From positions 1-64,000 of the forward strand of contig CAWEPB010000007.1 of assembly GCA_963810815.1 (NCBI GenBank): a stretch of DNA of 64,000 nucleotides, written 5' to 3'. This DNA comes from CAVQWT01 sp963810815 (GTDB lineage: Bacteria; Pseudomonadota; Gammaproteobacteria; Burkholderiales; Casimicrobiaceae). The first letter of the stretch is position 1, and every line of letters begins with the position of its first letter. The notes beneath the pieces were generated by a model, which saw only the letters and a program-made list of their open reading frames with translations, was not told the origin of the DNA and ran no database searches. The position numbers were made by a program, and so were the translations under genes. Positions 35,608 to 45,499 of this stretch are shown here, piece by piece.

Positions 35608-38337
35608 TCAGCACGCCACCTCGGCGCTGCGCCGCGCGTACCAGCGCCATGTTCCCAGCACGCAGCTCAGGTAGAACACGCTGAAGAAGACCAGCGCGCC
35701 CTGCGGGCTGCCCGTCAGCTTGATCGAGGTGCCGTAGGCGATCGGGATGAAGAAGCCGCCGAGCGCCGCGACCGCCGAGCTGAAACCCAGCGTCGCCGCG
35801 CCCTCGGTGCTGCCCACCCGCCTGGCCTGCTCCAGAGCCGCCTGATCGTTCTGATCGCGCACCTCGCGTTCGCGCAATGTGCGGAAGATGATCGGGATCA
35901 TCCGGAACGTCGAGCCGTTCCCGATGCCGGCGGCGACGAACAGGGCCATGAACGCCAGCACGAAACCGGTCAGGCTGCCTTCGCCACCCGCCCCGGGAAG
36001 GAAGAACACCGCTGCCAGCGGCGCCGCGGCCATGACCACGAAGATCCAGAAGGTGATCATCGCGCCGCCCACGCGGTCGGAGAGCCAGCCGCCCACCGGA
36101 CGCACCAGCGCGGCCAGCACGGGTCCGATGAACGCGAACTGGAACGCGTTCGCGGCCGGGAACACGGTGTTGACCAGCATCGGGAATCCGGCCGCCAGGC
36201 CGATAAACGAGCCGAAGGTGCCCGTGTACAGCCAGCTCATCCGCCACTGCTGCTTGTGGTGGAGGATCGCCACCTGCTCGGCGAATCCGGCGCGCACCGT
36301 GGCGATGTTGTCCATGCCGAACCACGCGGCGATCACCGACATGACGATCAGCGGCACCCAGATGAAGCCGGCGTTCTGCACCCAGATCTGCACCGTCGCA
36401 CCCTGGGCCACGCGGGTCTCCGCATGTCCGCCCAGGATCAGCAGCGCGCCGCCGTACATCGCGATCGGGGCGATCAGTTGCGCCAGCCCGACGCCGAGGT
36501 TGCCCACGCCCGCATTGAGGCCGAGCGCCGTGCCCTGCAGCCGCTTCGGGTAGAAGAAGCTGATGTTGGCCATGCTGGAGGAGAAGTTGCCTGCGCCCAG
36601 GCCGCACAGCAGCGCGATCGCCGCGAACACCGCATAGTTGGTGGTCGGGTCCTGCACGGCGAAGCCGATCCAGAGCGTGGGCAGCAGCAGCATCGTCGTG
36701 CTCCACACCGTGAAATTGCGACCGCCGAAGATCGGGACGACGAACGAATACAGCGCGCGGAACACCGCGCCGGAGAGCCCCGGCAGCGCCGCCAGCCAGA
36801 ACAGTTGGTTGGTCGTGAACTCGAACCCGATGTGCGGAAGTTCGACGACGATCACGCTCCAGACCACCCAGACCGCGAACGCCAGCAGCAGCGCTGGCAT
36901 CGACAGCCAGAGGTTGCGGTTGGCGATGCGCCGGCCCGTCGTCGCCCAGAAGGTCTCGTCGTCCGGGCGCCAGTCGACGAGCACGCGACGGCGCGGGCGC
37001 TTCCGCTCGATCAGGTCGGCGCCGGCAAGCGCTGCGCGCGCGTCGGAGTGTTCCGCCAGGATGCCTTCGCGCTCGTTGCGTTCCGCGACCCACGTCCAGA
37101 TCATGGTGACGACGATCACGAGGGTCATCAGCATGAAGCAGCTGCTGCGCACGCCGATCACGTCGGCGGCGATGCCGAACATGATCGGCAGCGTGAACCC
37201 GCCCAGGCCGCCGATGACGCCGACGATGCCGCCCACCACGCCCATCTGGCTCGGATAGTGGTCGGCCAGGCTGCGGTAGACGCTGGCCTTCCCGAAGCCC
37301 TGCGCCAGGCCGACGATGAAGATCAGCACCGTGAACATAGTGACGCCCAAACCGATGTTGAAGGCGACATCGCCCTTGATCGCGTGGACGATCATCGTCG
37401 TGGGCGGGTAGCTCAGGAGGAACATGCAGGCGAAGCTGACCCACAGCACCCACCAGGTGACGGTGTTGCCGCCCCACTTGTCGGACGCCCAGCCGCCGAG
37501 AGCGCGGATCGCCCCGGACGGCAGGTCGAACAGGATGGTCAGGAACGCGGCGGTGGCCAGCGGCAGCCCGAACTCGCCGACGTAGTACTTGGGCAGCCAC
37601 AGCGCCAGTGCCACGAACGCGCCGAACACGAAGTAGTAGGCGAGCCCGAAGCGCCAGACGCGCAGGTCGAGCAGCGGCTTCAGCTGGTCGCCCAGCGGGA
37701 CGCGCTTGCGGGCGGCTGCGTCCTTGCGGTGCAGCGGATCCTCGGTGGTCAGGAACCAGAACAGCACCGCCATCACCAGCATGGCGACGGCGTAGACCTT
37801 GGGCACCATCCGCCACGATGCGGTGGCCGAGGCCGCGATGATCAGCGGGGCGATGAACTTGGTGAGCGACGACCCCGCATTGCCGGCGCCGAAGATGCCC
37901 ATCGCCGTGCCCTGCCGCTCCTTGCTGAACCAGGCCGACGTGTAGGCGATGCCGACCGCGAACGAGCCGCCGGCCATCCCGATGAACAACCCCAGCACCA
38001 GGTACTGCCAGTACTCGGTCGCGTAGGAGAGTATCCAGGTGGGAACCACCACGGTGAGCATCTGCACGAAGTACACGATCCGTCCACCGTAGCGATCGGT
38101 CAGGATGCCCAGCGGCAGGCGGACCAGCGAACCGGTGAGGATGGGCGTCGCCACCAGCAGGCCGAACTCGGTCTCGTTGAGATTGAGCTCCGCCTTGATC
38201 TTGATTCCGATGACCGAGAACATCACCCAGACGGCGAAGTTCACCGCGAAGGCGAGCGTGCTCATCGTCAATGCGGAAATCTGCTCGCGGCTGAGACCCG
38301 GCTTGCCCGTTGCGGCTGTCGTCACAATGCCCTCCAA
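35608..38337 (-). CDS. narK: NarK1-NarK2 fusion nitrate/nitrite transporter
   Basis: 909 aa, twice the size of one MFS carrier. The first half (residues 1-425) is NarK1-like: LSREQISALTMSTLAFAVNFAVW, LPLGILTDRYGGR, with about 12 helices. A charged linker (RALAGADLIERKRPRRRV) leads to a second, NarK2-like half with VDWRPDDETFWATTGRRIANRNL, GGRNFTVWST, LLCGLGAGNFSSSMANISFFYPKR and RPVGGWLSDRVGG. Natural fusions of this kind are known in Paracoccus, where NarK1 is a nitrate/proton symporter and NarK2 a nitrate/nitrite antiporter. It is transcribed away from the other two narK genes. Confidence 0.92.
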   Translation of the reverse strand: MEGIVTTAATGKPGLSREQISALTMSTLAFAVNFAVWVMFSVIGIKIKAELNLNETEFGLLVATPILTGSLVRLPLGILTDRYGGRIVYFVQMLTVVVPTWILSYATEYWQYLVLGLFIGMAGGSFAVGIAYTSAWFSKERQGTAMGIFGAGNAGSSLTKFIAPLIIAASATASWRMVPKVYAVAMLVMAVLFWFLTTEDPLHRKDAAARKRVPLGDQLKPLLDLRVWRFGLAYYFVFGAFVALALWLPKYYVGEFGLPLATAAFLTILFDLPSGAIRALGGWASDKWGGNTVTWWVLWVSFACMFLLSYPPTTMIVHAIKGDVAFNIGLGVTMFTVLIFIVGLAQGFGKASVYRSLADHYPSQMGVVGGIVGVIGGLGGFTLPIMFGIAADVIGVRSSCFMLMTLVIVVTMIWTWVAERNEREGILAEHSDARAALAGADLIERKRPRRRVLVDWRPDDETFWATTGRRIANRNLWLSMPALLLAFAVWVVWSVIVVELPHIGFEFTTNQLFWLAALPGLSGAVFRALYSFVVPIFGGRNFTVWSTTMLLLPTLWIGFAVQDPTTNYAVFAAIALLCGLGAGNFSSSMANISFFYPKRLQGTALGLNAGVGNLGVGLAQLIAPIAMYGGALLILGGHAETRVAQGATVQIWVQNAGFIWVPLIVMSVIAAWFGMDNIATVRAGFAEQVAILHHKQQWRMSWLYTGTFGSFIGLAAGFPMLVNTVFPAANAFQFAFIGPVLAALVRPVGGWLSDRVGGAMITFWIFVVMAAAPLAAVFFLPGAGGEGSLTGFVLAFMALFVAAGIGNGSTFRMIPIIFRTLREREVRDQNDQAALEQARRVGSTEGAATLGFSSAVAALGGFFIPIAYGTSIKLTGSPQGALVFFSVFYLSCVLGTWRWYARRSAEVAC

Positions 38338-38399
38338 TTTTTTCCGATCGATCGCCTTCGCATCGGCAGGCGCTCGAAACCTGTCGCTGCATGCGCAGG

Positions 38400-38413
38400 T
38401 CGACCGAAGTCAA
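38400..38413 (-). promoter_or_regulatory. degenerate FNR-like dyad in the narK divergent region
   Basis: On the minus strand the sequence TTGACTTCGGTCGA resembles TTGAT-N4-ATCAA with one strong and one weak half. It lies 63 bases before the ATG of the narK fusion gene. It is only suggestive. Confidence 0.3.
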
Positions 38414-38448
38414 CACCGCGATTGAATCATGAGGCGTAGGCGCGCCAC

Positions 38449-38466
38449 ATAGTTCTTCCGAACTAT
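38449..38466. promoter_or_regulatory. perfect inverted repeat in the narK divergent promoter
   Basis: ATAGTTC-TTCC-GAACTAT is a 7-bp perfect dyad with a 4-base centre. It is 112 bases from the narK fusion start and 152 bases from the other narK start. It does not match NarL heptamers or the FNR consensus, so the regulator is unknown. Confidence 0.5.
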
Positions 38467-38617
38467 CCCCGGATCCGTCTCTTGCCGCGGCGGGCACACA
38501 CCATCAGGGAATGCCGCTGCGAGCGGCCACCGTTCAGAATCGCCGTAGGACGGGAAGACCAGGCCACGACGTTCAGGCGGCTCGGTCGCCACCATCGCTG
38601 CAATCACGGAGATCACG

Positions 38618-40273
38618 ATGAACACGACGCAACCCGCAGCCGCGCCGCTCGCGACACCCGCTGGCCGGCGCGACATCGCCGACTGGCGGCCCGAGGACGC
38701 CGAGTTCTGGGAAACGACCGGGAAGCGGATCGCGTACCGCAACCTCGCGATCTCGGTGCCGGCGCTGCTGTGCGGCTTCGCCGTCTGGGGCATGTGGGGA
38801 ATCATCACCGTCCAGATGCTCAACCTGGGCTTCCCGTTCACGCAGGCGGAGCTCTTCACGCTTACCGCAATCGCCGGGATCGCCGGCGCGACGATGCGCA
38901 TTCCGGCGTCGTTCCTGATTCGCGTGGCCGGCGGCCGCAACACGATCTTCCTGACCACCGCGATGCTGCTGGCGCCGGCGATAGGCACCGGCATCGTGCT
39001 GCAGCACAAGGACTGGCCCCTGTGGGCGTTCCAGCTGATGGCGCTCTGGTCGGGTGTGGGCGGAGGCAACTTCGCGAGCTCGATGTCGAACATCAGCACG
39101 TTCTTCCCGAAGCGGCTGCAGGGCACGGCGCTCGGCATCAACGCCGGCATCGGCAACTTCGGCGTGACGACGATGCAGGTCGTCATCCCCCTGGTGATGA
39201 CGCTGGGCATCTTCGGCAGCTTCGGCGGCGAACCGATGACGCTGCTGAAGGACAGCGGCTGGATTTTCGGCAAGATCGCCGCGGGCACGCCGACGTGGAT
39301 CCAGAACGCCGGCTTCGCCTGGGTGACCTCGCTGGTGCCGCTGTCGATCCTGTGCTGGTGGGGGATGAATAACCTGAAGACCGTGTCGCCCGAAACGGGC
39401 AACCCGATCGTCGCTTTCGCCAAGATCACTTGGCTGTACACGCTCGCGTTCATCCCGTCGATCCTCGGCCTGTACCTGTATCTGCCTAAGCCCACCGGTC
39501 TCGGCCTGATCAGCATGTGGGTCGCCATACCTCTCGACGTAGTCGCCGCGCTGCTCGTGATGAAGCTCGCGGCGTTTGGCCCGATGAAGGAGAACGTCGC
39601 CAAGCAGTTCGCGATCTTCAAGGACAAGCACACGTGGTCGATGACGCTGCTGTACATCGTGACCTTCGGTTCGTTCATCGGCTTCTCGATGGCGCTGCCG
39701 CTCGCAATGAAGGTGATCTTCGGCGTCAGCCACGTGCCGGATGCGGCGGGTGTGATGCAGCACACGGCGAACAACCCGAACGCGCCGACGGTGCTGGCTT
39801 ATGCCTGGATCGGCCCGTTCGTCGGCGCGGCGATCCGGCCGGTCGGCGGCTGGATCTCGGACAAGGTCGGCGGCTCGATCGTGACCCAGATCATCTCCGT
39901 GGTGATGGTCGCCGCCTCGATCGCCGTGGGCTACGTGATGATGCTCGCGTACAACTCGGCCACGCCGGAGCAGTATTTCTTCGCGTTCCTGGTCCTGTTC
40001 ATGGTTCTGTTCGCCGCCTCGGGCATCGGCAATGGCTCGACGTTCCGCACGATCGGCGTGATTTTCGACCGCGTGCAGGCCGGGCCGGTGCTCGGATGGA
40101 CATCCGCGGTCGCCGCCTATGGTGCGTTCGTCGCACCGATCGTCATCGGCGAGCAGATCAAGGCCGGGACGCCGCAGTACGCGATGTACGGATTCGCGAT
40201 CTTCTACGCGCTGTGCCTGATCCTCAACTGGTGGTTCTACCTGCGCCGCAACGCGTACGTGAAGAATCCCTGA
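38618..40273 (+). CDS. narK: NarK-family nitrate/nitrite transporter
   Basis: 551 aa, MFS fold with about 12 helices and extra length in a central cytoplasmic loop. CGGAG precedes the ATG. NarK2-type features are IADWRPEDAEFWETTGKRIAYRNL at the N-terminus, VAGGRNTIFLTT, GVGGGNFASSMSNISTFFPKRLQG (the nitrate signature) and RPVGGWISDKVGG. It begins the plus-strand nar run and is divergent from the fusion gene. A nitrate/nitrite antiport role is likely, but direction cannot be told from sequence. Confidence 0.9.
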   Translation: MNTTQPAAAPLATPAGRRDIADWRPEDAEFWETTGKRIAYRNLAISVPALLCGFAVWGMWGIITVQMLNLGFPFTQAELFTLTAIAGIAGATMRIPASFLIRVAGGRNTIFLTTAMLLAPAIGTGIVLQHKDWPLWAFQLMALWSGVGGGNFASSMSNISTFFPKRLQGTALGINAGIGNFGVTTMQVVIPLVMTLGIFGSFGGEPMTLLKDSGWIFGKIAAGTPTWIQNAGFAWVTSLVPLSILCWWGMNNLKTVSPETGNPIVAFAKITWLYTLAFIPSILGLYLYLPKPTGLGLISMWVAIPLDVVAALLVMKLAAFGPMKENVAKQFAIFKDKHTWSMTLLYIVTFGSFIGFSMALPLAMKVIFGVSHVPDAAGVMQHTANNPNAPTVLAYAWIGPFVGAAIRPVGGWISDKVGGSIVTQIISVVMVAASIAVGYVMMLAYNSATPEQYFFAFLVLFMVLFAASGIGNGSTFRTIGVIFDRVQAGPVLGWTSAVAAYGAFVAPIVIGEQIKAGTPQYAMYGFAIFYALCLILNWWFYLRRNAYVKNP

Positions 40274-40295
40274 GCCGGACCACGCAGCCGTCTCC

Positions 40296-41687
40296 ATGAT
40301 CGTGCAGCTCGCCCGCTGGGAACCCGACAACCCCTTCTTCTGGCAGACGGAAGGGCAGCGGGTCGCGCGACGCAACCTCGGGCTGTCGGTGGCGGCGCTG
40401 GTGCTCGCGTTCGCCGTCTGGATGATGTGGAGCACGCTGGCGACGATGCTGCCGCATGCGGGCTTCCGCTTCACCACCAGCCAGCTGTTCTGGCTGGTCG
40501 CGGCGCCGGGGCTCGCCGGCGCGACGCTGCGCTTCCTGTTCGCGTTCGCGGTGCCGCTGGTCGGCGGGCGGACCTGGACGGTCCTGTCGACGCTGCTGCT
40601 GCTGGTGCCCGCGCTCGGGTTCGCGATCGCCGTGCGCGACCCGGCGACCGGCTACCCGACGTTCCTGCTGCTGGCGCTCGCCTGCGGCATCGGCGGGGGG
40701 AACTTCGCTTCGAGCATGGCGAACATCAGCTTCTTCTATCCGGCGGAGCGCAAGGGGATCGCGCTCGGCACCAATGCGGGGCTGGGCAATCTCGGCGTCC
40801 CGCTGGCGCAGTTCGCGCTGCCGCTGGTGGTCGCGACGGCGGTGTTCGGCGCCCTCGGCGGACCGCCGCAGCCGTGGCAGGACGGGTCGGCGACGCACTC
40901 GATGTGGCTGCAGAACGCCGGGCTGGTGTTCGTGCCCCCCATTCTGGTCATCGCGGCCTTGGCCTGGCGCTGGATGGACGACCTTGCACCGGTGCGCGCG
41001 TCGATCGACGAGCAGGTCGCGGTCGTCGCCCGTCCCGACACCTGGCGACTGGCGTGGCTTTATCTCGGCAGCTTCGGGTCGTTCATCGGCTTCGCCGCCG
41101 GCTTTCCGCTGCTGGTCGCCACCGAATTCGCCGGGCTGGACGCGGCGGGCTATGCGTTCGCCGGCCCGCTCCTCGCGGCGCTGATCCGCCCGCTGGGCGG
41201 CTGGCTTGCCGACCGCGCCGGCGGCGCACGCGTCGCGCTGGCCTGCTTCGTCGCGATGGCGGCGGCCGTCGCCGGGCTGATCGTGCTCGCCGGTCCCGGG
41301 GCCGCGCTCGCGCCGTTCCTGTTGCTGTTCGCAGTGCTGTTCGTCGCCAGCGGCATCGGCAACGGGGCGGTGTTCCAGCTGATACCGGCGGTGTTCGCCG
41401 CACGTCGTCGCGCGCGGGCGCCCGGCGTCGACGCCGGCGGCGACGACGCGCGCGCCGCCGCGGTCGAGGGGGCGGCGGCGCTGGGCTTCGCATCGGCGAT
41501 CGCCGCGCTGGGCGCCTTCGTGATTCCCAAGGCCTACGGGACGGCCGTCGATCTGACCGGCGCGACGACTGCCGCGCTGTGGCTGTTCCTCCTGTTCTAC
41601 GTTTCCTGCGCCGCCGTCACGTGGCGTCATTACCTGCGGCCGGCATCGCCGGTCGTGCCGGCGGCGCAACGGGCGTCGCAACGCTGA
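40296..41687 (+). CDS. second NarK-family transporter in tandem
   Basis: 463 aa, MFS with about 12 helices. It shares the WEPDNPFFWQTEGQRVARRNL opening, VGGRTWTVLST, the nitrate signature GIGGGNFASSMANISFFYPAERKG and RPLGGWLADRAGG with the upstream carrier, yet the two differ throughout. The 22-base gap and weak ribosome site suggest co-transcription. It is 28 bases from narG. Together with the fusion gene, it brings the number of NarK modules here to four. Confidence 0.88.
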   Translation: MIVQLARWEPDNPFFWQTEGQRVARRNLGLSVAALVLAFAVWMMWSTLATMLPHAGFRFTTSQLFWLVAAPGLAGATLRFLFAFAVPLVGGRTWTVLSTLLLLVPALGFAIAVRDPATGYPTFLLLALACGIGGGNFASSMANISFFYPAERKGIALGTNAGLGNLGVPLAQFALPLVVATAVFGALGGPPQPWQDGSATHSMWLQNAGLVFVPPILVIAALAWRWMDDLAPVRASIDEQVAVVARPDTWRLAWLYLGSFGSFIGFAAGFPLLVATEFAGLDAAGYAFAGPLLAALIRPLGGWLADRAGGARVALACFVAMAAAVAGLIVLAGPGAALAPFLLLFAVLFVASGIGNGAVFQLIPAVFAARRRARAPGVDAGGDDARAAAVEGAAALGFASAIAALGAFVIPKAYGTAVDLTGATTAALWLFLLFYVSCAAVTWRHYLRPASPVVPAAQRASQR

Positions 41688-41715
41688 TCGAATCATCTCC
41701 AACCAGGAGCCGCAC

Positions 41716-44700
41716 ATGGGTCACTTTCTCGATCGTCTGACGTACTTCTCCAGGGCGCAGGAGCCGTTCTCCGACGGCCACGGCGTGTCGCGCGCCGAGG
41801 ACCGCGGCTGGGAGGACGCCTACCGCAAGCGCTGGCAGCACGACAAGATCGTCCGGTCGACCCACGGCACCAACTGCACCGGCTCGTGCAGCTGGAAGAT
41901 CTACGTCAAGGGCGGCATCGTCACCTGGGAGACGCAGCAGACCGACTACCCGCGCACGCGCCCCGACATGCCGAACCACGAGCCGCGGGGCTGCTCGCGC
42001 GGCGCGTCGTACTCCTGGTACCTGTACAGCGCCAACCGGGTGAAGTACCCGATGGTGCGCGGCCGCCTCGCCAAGTTCTGGCGCGAGGCGCGCAAGACGC
42101 TGGGACCGGTCGAGGCCTGGGCGTCGATCGTCGAGGACGCCGCCAAGGTGAAGAGCTACCGGTCGATCCGCGGGCTCGGCGGCTTCGTGCGGGCGACCTG
42201 GGACGAGGCGAACGAGATGATCGCCGCCGCGAACACGTACACGATCAAGCGCTGGGGTCCGGACCGCGTCGTCGGCTTTTCCCCGATCCCGGCGATGTCG
42301 ATGGTGTCGTACGCCGCCGGCTCGCGCTACCTGTCGCTGATCGGCGGCGTCTGCATGAGCTTCTACGACTGGTACTGCGACCTGCCGCCGGCCAGCCCGC
42401 AGGTCTGGGGCGAGCAGACCGACGTGCCCGAGTCCGCCGACTGGTACAACTCGACGTTCATCATGGCCTGGGGCAGCAACGTGCCGCAGACGCGCACGCC
42501 CGACGCGCACTTCTTCACCGAGGTCCGCTACAAGGGCGCCAAGATCGTCGCGGTGACGCCCGACTACGCCGAGGTGTCCAAGCTGGCCGACCTGTGGCTG
42601 CACCCGAAGCAGGGCACCGACGCCGCGCTCGCGATGGCGATGGGCCACGTGATCATGAAGGAGTTCCACCTGGAGCGGCCGTCGGCGTACTTCACCGACT
42701 ACGTCCGCCGCTACACCGACATGCCGCTGCTGGTGAAGCTGGTCAGGCGCGGCGATCGCTGGGTGCCGGACCGCTACCTGCGCGCGTCGGACTTCGCCGA
42801 CGGACTGGGGCAGGCCAACAACCCCGACTGGAAGACCGTCGCCCTGGACGAGGGCACCGGCACGCCGGTTTCGCACCAGGGCGCGATCGGCTATCGCTGG
42901 GGCCAGAAAGACGGCGAGGACAAGGGCAAGTGGAACCTCGAGCCGAAGGACGGGAAGAACGGCGCCGAGGTGAAGCTGACGCTGTCGCTGCTCGACCGCC
43001 GCGACGAGGTGCTGCCGGTCGCGTTCCCGTACTTCGCCGGCGTCGCCCCGGACCAGTTCCGCGCCAACGACCAGGGCTCCGATATCCTGGTGCGCAACGT
43101 CCCGGTCCGCAAGCTCGCGACGCGTGACGGCGAGACGATGGTGGCGACGGTGTTCGACCTCGCCGCCGCCAACTACGGCATCGACCGGGGGCTCGGCGGC
43201 GACGGCGTGGCGAAGAGCTACGACGACGACGTCGCGTACACCCCGAAGTGGCAGGAGACGATCACCGGCGTCAAGGCCGCCGACATCATCACCGTGGCGC
43301 GCCAGTTCGCCGACAACGCCGACAAGACCAGGGGCAAGTCGATGATCATCATCGGCGCGGCGATGAACCACTGGTACCACTCCGACATGAACTACCGCGG
43401 CGTCATCAACATGCTGATGATGTGCGGCTGCGTCGGCGTGTCGGGCGGCGGCTGGGCGCACTACGTCGGCCAGGAGAAGCTGCGGCCGCAGACCGGCTGG
43501 ACGCCGCTCGCGTTCGCGCTCGACTGGCACCGGCCGCCCAGGCAGCAGAACTCGACGTCGTTCTTCTATGCGCACACCGACCAGTGGCGCTACGAGAAGC
43601 TGGGGGTGTCGGAGATCGTGTCCCCGCTGGCCGACCCCAACGACTACACGGGCTCGTTCATCGACTTCAACGTCCGCGCCGAGCGGATGGGCTGGCTGCC
43701 GTCGGCGCCGGCGCTGCAGACCAACCCGCTGCAGGTGTGCCGCGACGCCGCCGCGGCGGGCGTCGACCCGAAGGACTACGCGGTCAAGGCGCTCAAGGAG
43801 GGCGGCCTGCGGATGTCCTGCGAGGATCCCGACAATCCGGCCAATTACCCGCGCAACCTCTTCGTCTGGCGGTCGAACCTGCTCGGCAGCTCGGGCAAGG
43901 GCCACGAGTACTTCCTCAAGCACCTGCTCGGCACCCAGAACGGTGTCCAGGGCAAGGATCTGGGCGAGGACGGCGGCCGCAAGCCCGAGGAAGTGCAGTG
44001 GCACGACCGGGCGCCCGAAGGCAAGCTCGACCTGCTGGTCACGCTCGACTTCCGCATGTCGACGACCTGCCTCTACTCCGACATCGTGCTGCCCACGGCG
44101 ACCTGGTACGAGAAGAACGACCTCAACACCTCGGACATGCACCCGTTCATCCACCCGCTGTCGGCGGCGATCGACCCGGTGTGGGAGGCGCGCTCGGACT
44201 GGGAGATCTACAAGGGCATCGCGAAGAAGTTCTCGGAAGTCTGCGTCGGCCACCTCGGCGTCGAGAAGGAGCTGGTGCTGACACCGCTGATGCACGACGC
44301 GCCGGCCGAGCTCGGCCAGCCGTTCGAGGTCAAGGAGTGGCGCAAGGGCCAGTGCGACCTCGTGCCCGGCAAGACCGCGCCGGTGATGACGGTGGTCGAG
44401 CGCGACTTCCCCAGCACGTACAAGAAGTTCACGTCGCTGGGACCGTTGATGACCAAGGTCGGCAACGGCGGCAAGGGCATCGCCTGGAACACCGAGTCCG
44501 AGGTGAAGAACCTCGGCGCGCTCAACTACACGGTGACCGAGGAGGGCGTCAGCAAGGGCCTGCCGCGGATCGAGACCGACATCGACGCCGCCGAGGTGAT
44601 CCTGATGCTCGCCCCCGAGACGAACGGCGAGGTCGCGGTCAAGGCCTGGGACGCGCTGTCGAAGGCGACCGGCCGCGAGCACGCGCACCTCGCGCGAACG

Positions 44701-45474
44701 AAGGAGGACGAGAAGATCCGCTTCCGCGACATCCAGGCGCAGCCGCGCAAGATCATCTCCAGCCCGACCTGGAGCGGCATCGAGTCCGAGCACGTCAGCT
44801 ACAACGCGGGCTGGACCAACGTCAACGAGCTGATTCCGTGGCGGACGCTGACCGGCCGCCAGCAGTTCTACCAGGACCACAAGTGGATGCTGGGCTTCGG
44901 CGAGGGCCTGTGCGTGTACCGGCCGCCGGTCGACATGCGCGCCGTCGGGCCGATGTCGGGCACCCGCTCCAACGGCAACCCGGAGATCCTGCTCAACTTC
45001 ATCACGCCGCACCAGAAGTGGGGCATCCACTCGACCTACACCGACAACCTGATGATGCTGACGCTGTCGCGCGGCGGACCGATCGTGTGGCTGTCGGAGA
45101 CCGACGCGAAGAGCGTCGGCATCGAGGACAACGACTGGGTCGAGCTGTTCAACGTCAACGGCGCGATCTCGGCGCGCGCGGTGGTGTCGCAGCGCGTCAA
45201 TCCCGGCATGGTGATGATGTACCACGCCCAGGAGAAGATCGTGAACACGCCGGGGTCGGAGATCACCGGCGCCCGAGGCGGCATCCACAATTCGGTCACG
45301 CGAATCGTGCTGAAGCCGACGCACATGATCGGCGGCTACGCGCAGCAGTCCTACGGCTTCAACTACTACGGGACCATCGGGACGAACCGGGACGAGTTCG
45401 TCGTCGTGCGCAAGATGAAGACCGTCGACTGGCTCGACACGCCGGCCGACGCGACGACCGCGCCTGCCGCCTGA
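41716..45474 (+). CDS. narG: respiratory nitrate reductase alpha subunit
   Basis: 1252 aa, full length. The molybdenum (bis-MGD) subunit that reduces nitrate to nitrite at the cytoplasmic side of the membrane. It has no Tat-type twin arginine export signal, as expected of Nar. The FS0 cluster ligands H50, C54, C58 and C93 are visible in STHGTNCTGSCSWKIY and GCSRGAS. The NVPQTRTPDAHFFTEVRYKG stretch is the region holding the Mo-site residues in NarG. AGGAGC precedes the ATG. It is followed by narH after 25 bases. Confidence 0.97.
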   Translation: MGHFLDRLTYFSRAQEPFSDGHGVSRAEDRGWEDAYRKRWQHDKIVRSTHGTNCTGSCSWKIYVKGGIVTWETQQTDYPRTRPDMPNHEPRGCSRGASYSWYLYSANRVKYPMVRGRLAKFWREARKTLGPVEAWASIVEDAAKVKSYRSIRGLGGFVRATWDEANEMIAAANTYTIKRWGPDRVVGFSPIPAMSMVSYAAGSRYLSLIGGVCMSFYDWYCDLPPASPQVWGEQTDVPESADWYNSTFIMAWGSNVPQTRTPDAHFFTEVRYKGAKIVAVTPDYAEVSKLADLWLHPKQGTDAALAMAMGHVIMKEFHLERPSAYFTDYVRRYTDMPLLVKLVRRGDRWVPDRYLRASDFADGLGQANNPDWKTVALDEGTGTPVSHQGAIGYRWGQKDGEDKGKWNLEPKDGKNGAEVKLTLSLLDRRDEVLPVAFPYFAGVAPDQFRANDQGSDILVRNVPVRKLATRDGETMVATVFDLAAANYGIDRGLGGDGVAKSYDDDVAYTPKWQETITGVKAADIITVARQFADNADKTRGKSMIIIGAAMNHWYHSDMNYRGVINMLMMCGCVGVSGGGWAHYVGQEKLRPQTGWTPLAFALDWHRPPRQQNSTSFFYAHTDQWRYEKLGVSEIVSPLADPNDYTGSFIDFNVRAERMGWLPSAPALQTNPLQVCRDAAAAGVDPKDYAVKALKEGGLRMSCEDPDNPANYPRNLFVWRSNLLGSSGKGHEYFLKHLLGTQNGVQGKDLGEDGGRKPEEVQWHDRAPEGKLDLLVTLDFRMSTTCLYSDIVLPTATWYEKNDLNTSDMHPFIHPLSAAIDPVWEARSDWEIYKGIAKKFSEVCVGHLGVEKELVLTPLMHDAPAELGQPFEVKEWRKGQCDLVPGKTAPVMTVVERDFPSTYKKFTSLGPLMTKVGNGGKGIAWNTESEVKNLGALNYTVTEEGVSKGLPRIETDIDAAEVILMLAPETNGEVAVKAWDALSKATGREHAHLARTKEDEKIRFRDIQAQPRKIISSPTWSGIESEHVSYNAGWTNVNELIPWRTLTGRQQFYQDHKWMLGFGEGLCVYRPPVDMRAVGPMSGTRSNGNPEILLNFITPHQKWGIHSTYTDNLMMLTLSRGGPIVWLSETDAKSVGIEDNDWVELFNVNGAISARAVVSQRVNPGMVMMYHAQEKIVNTPGSEITGARGGIHNSVTRIVLKPTHMIGGYAQQSYGFNYYGTIGTNRDEFVVVRKMKTVDWLDTPADATTAPAA

Positions 45475-45499
45475 CCGACCATCCCAAGGAGACCGGAAC

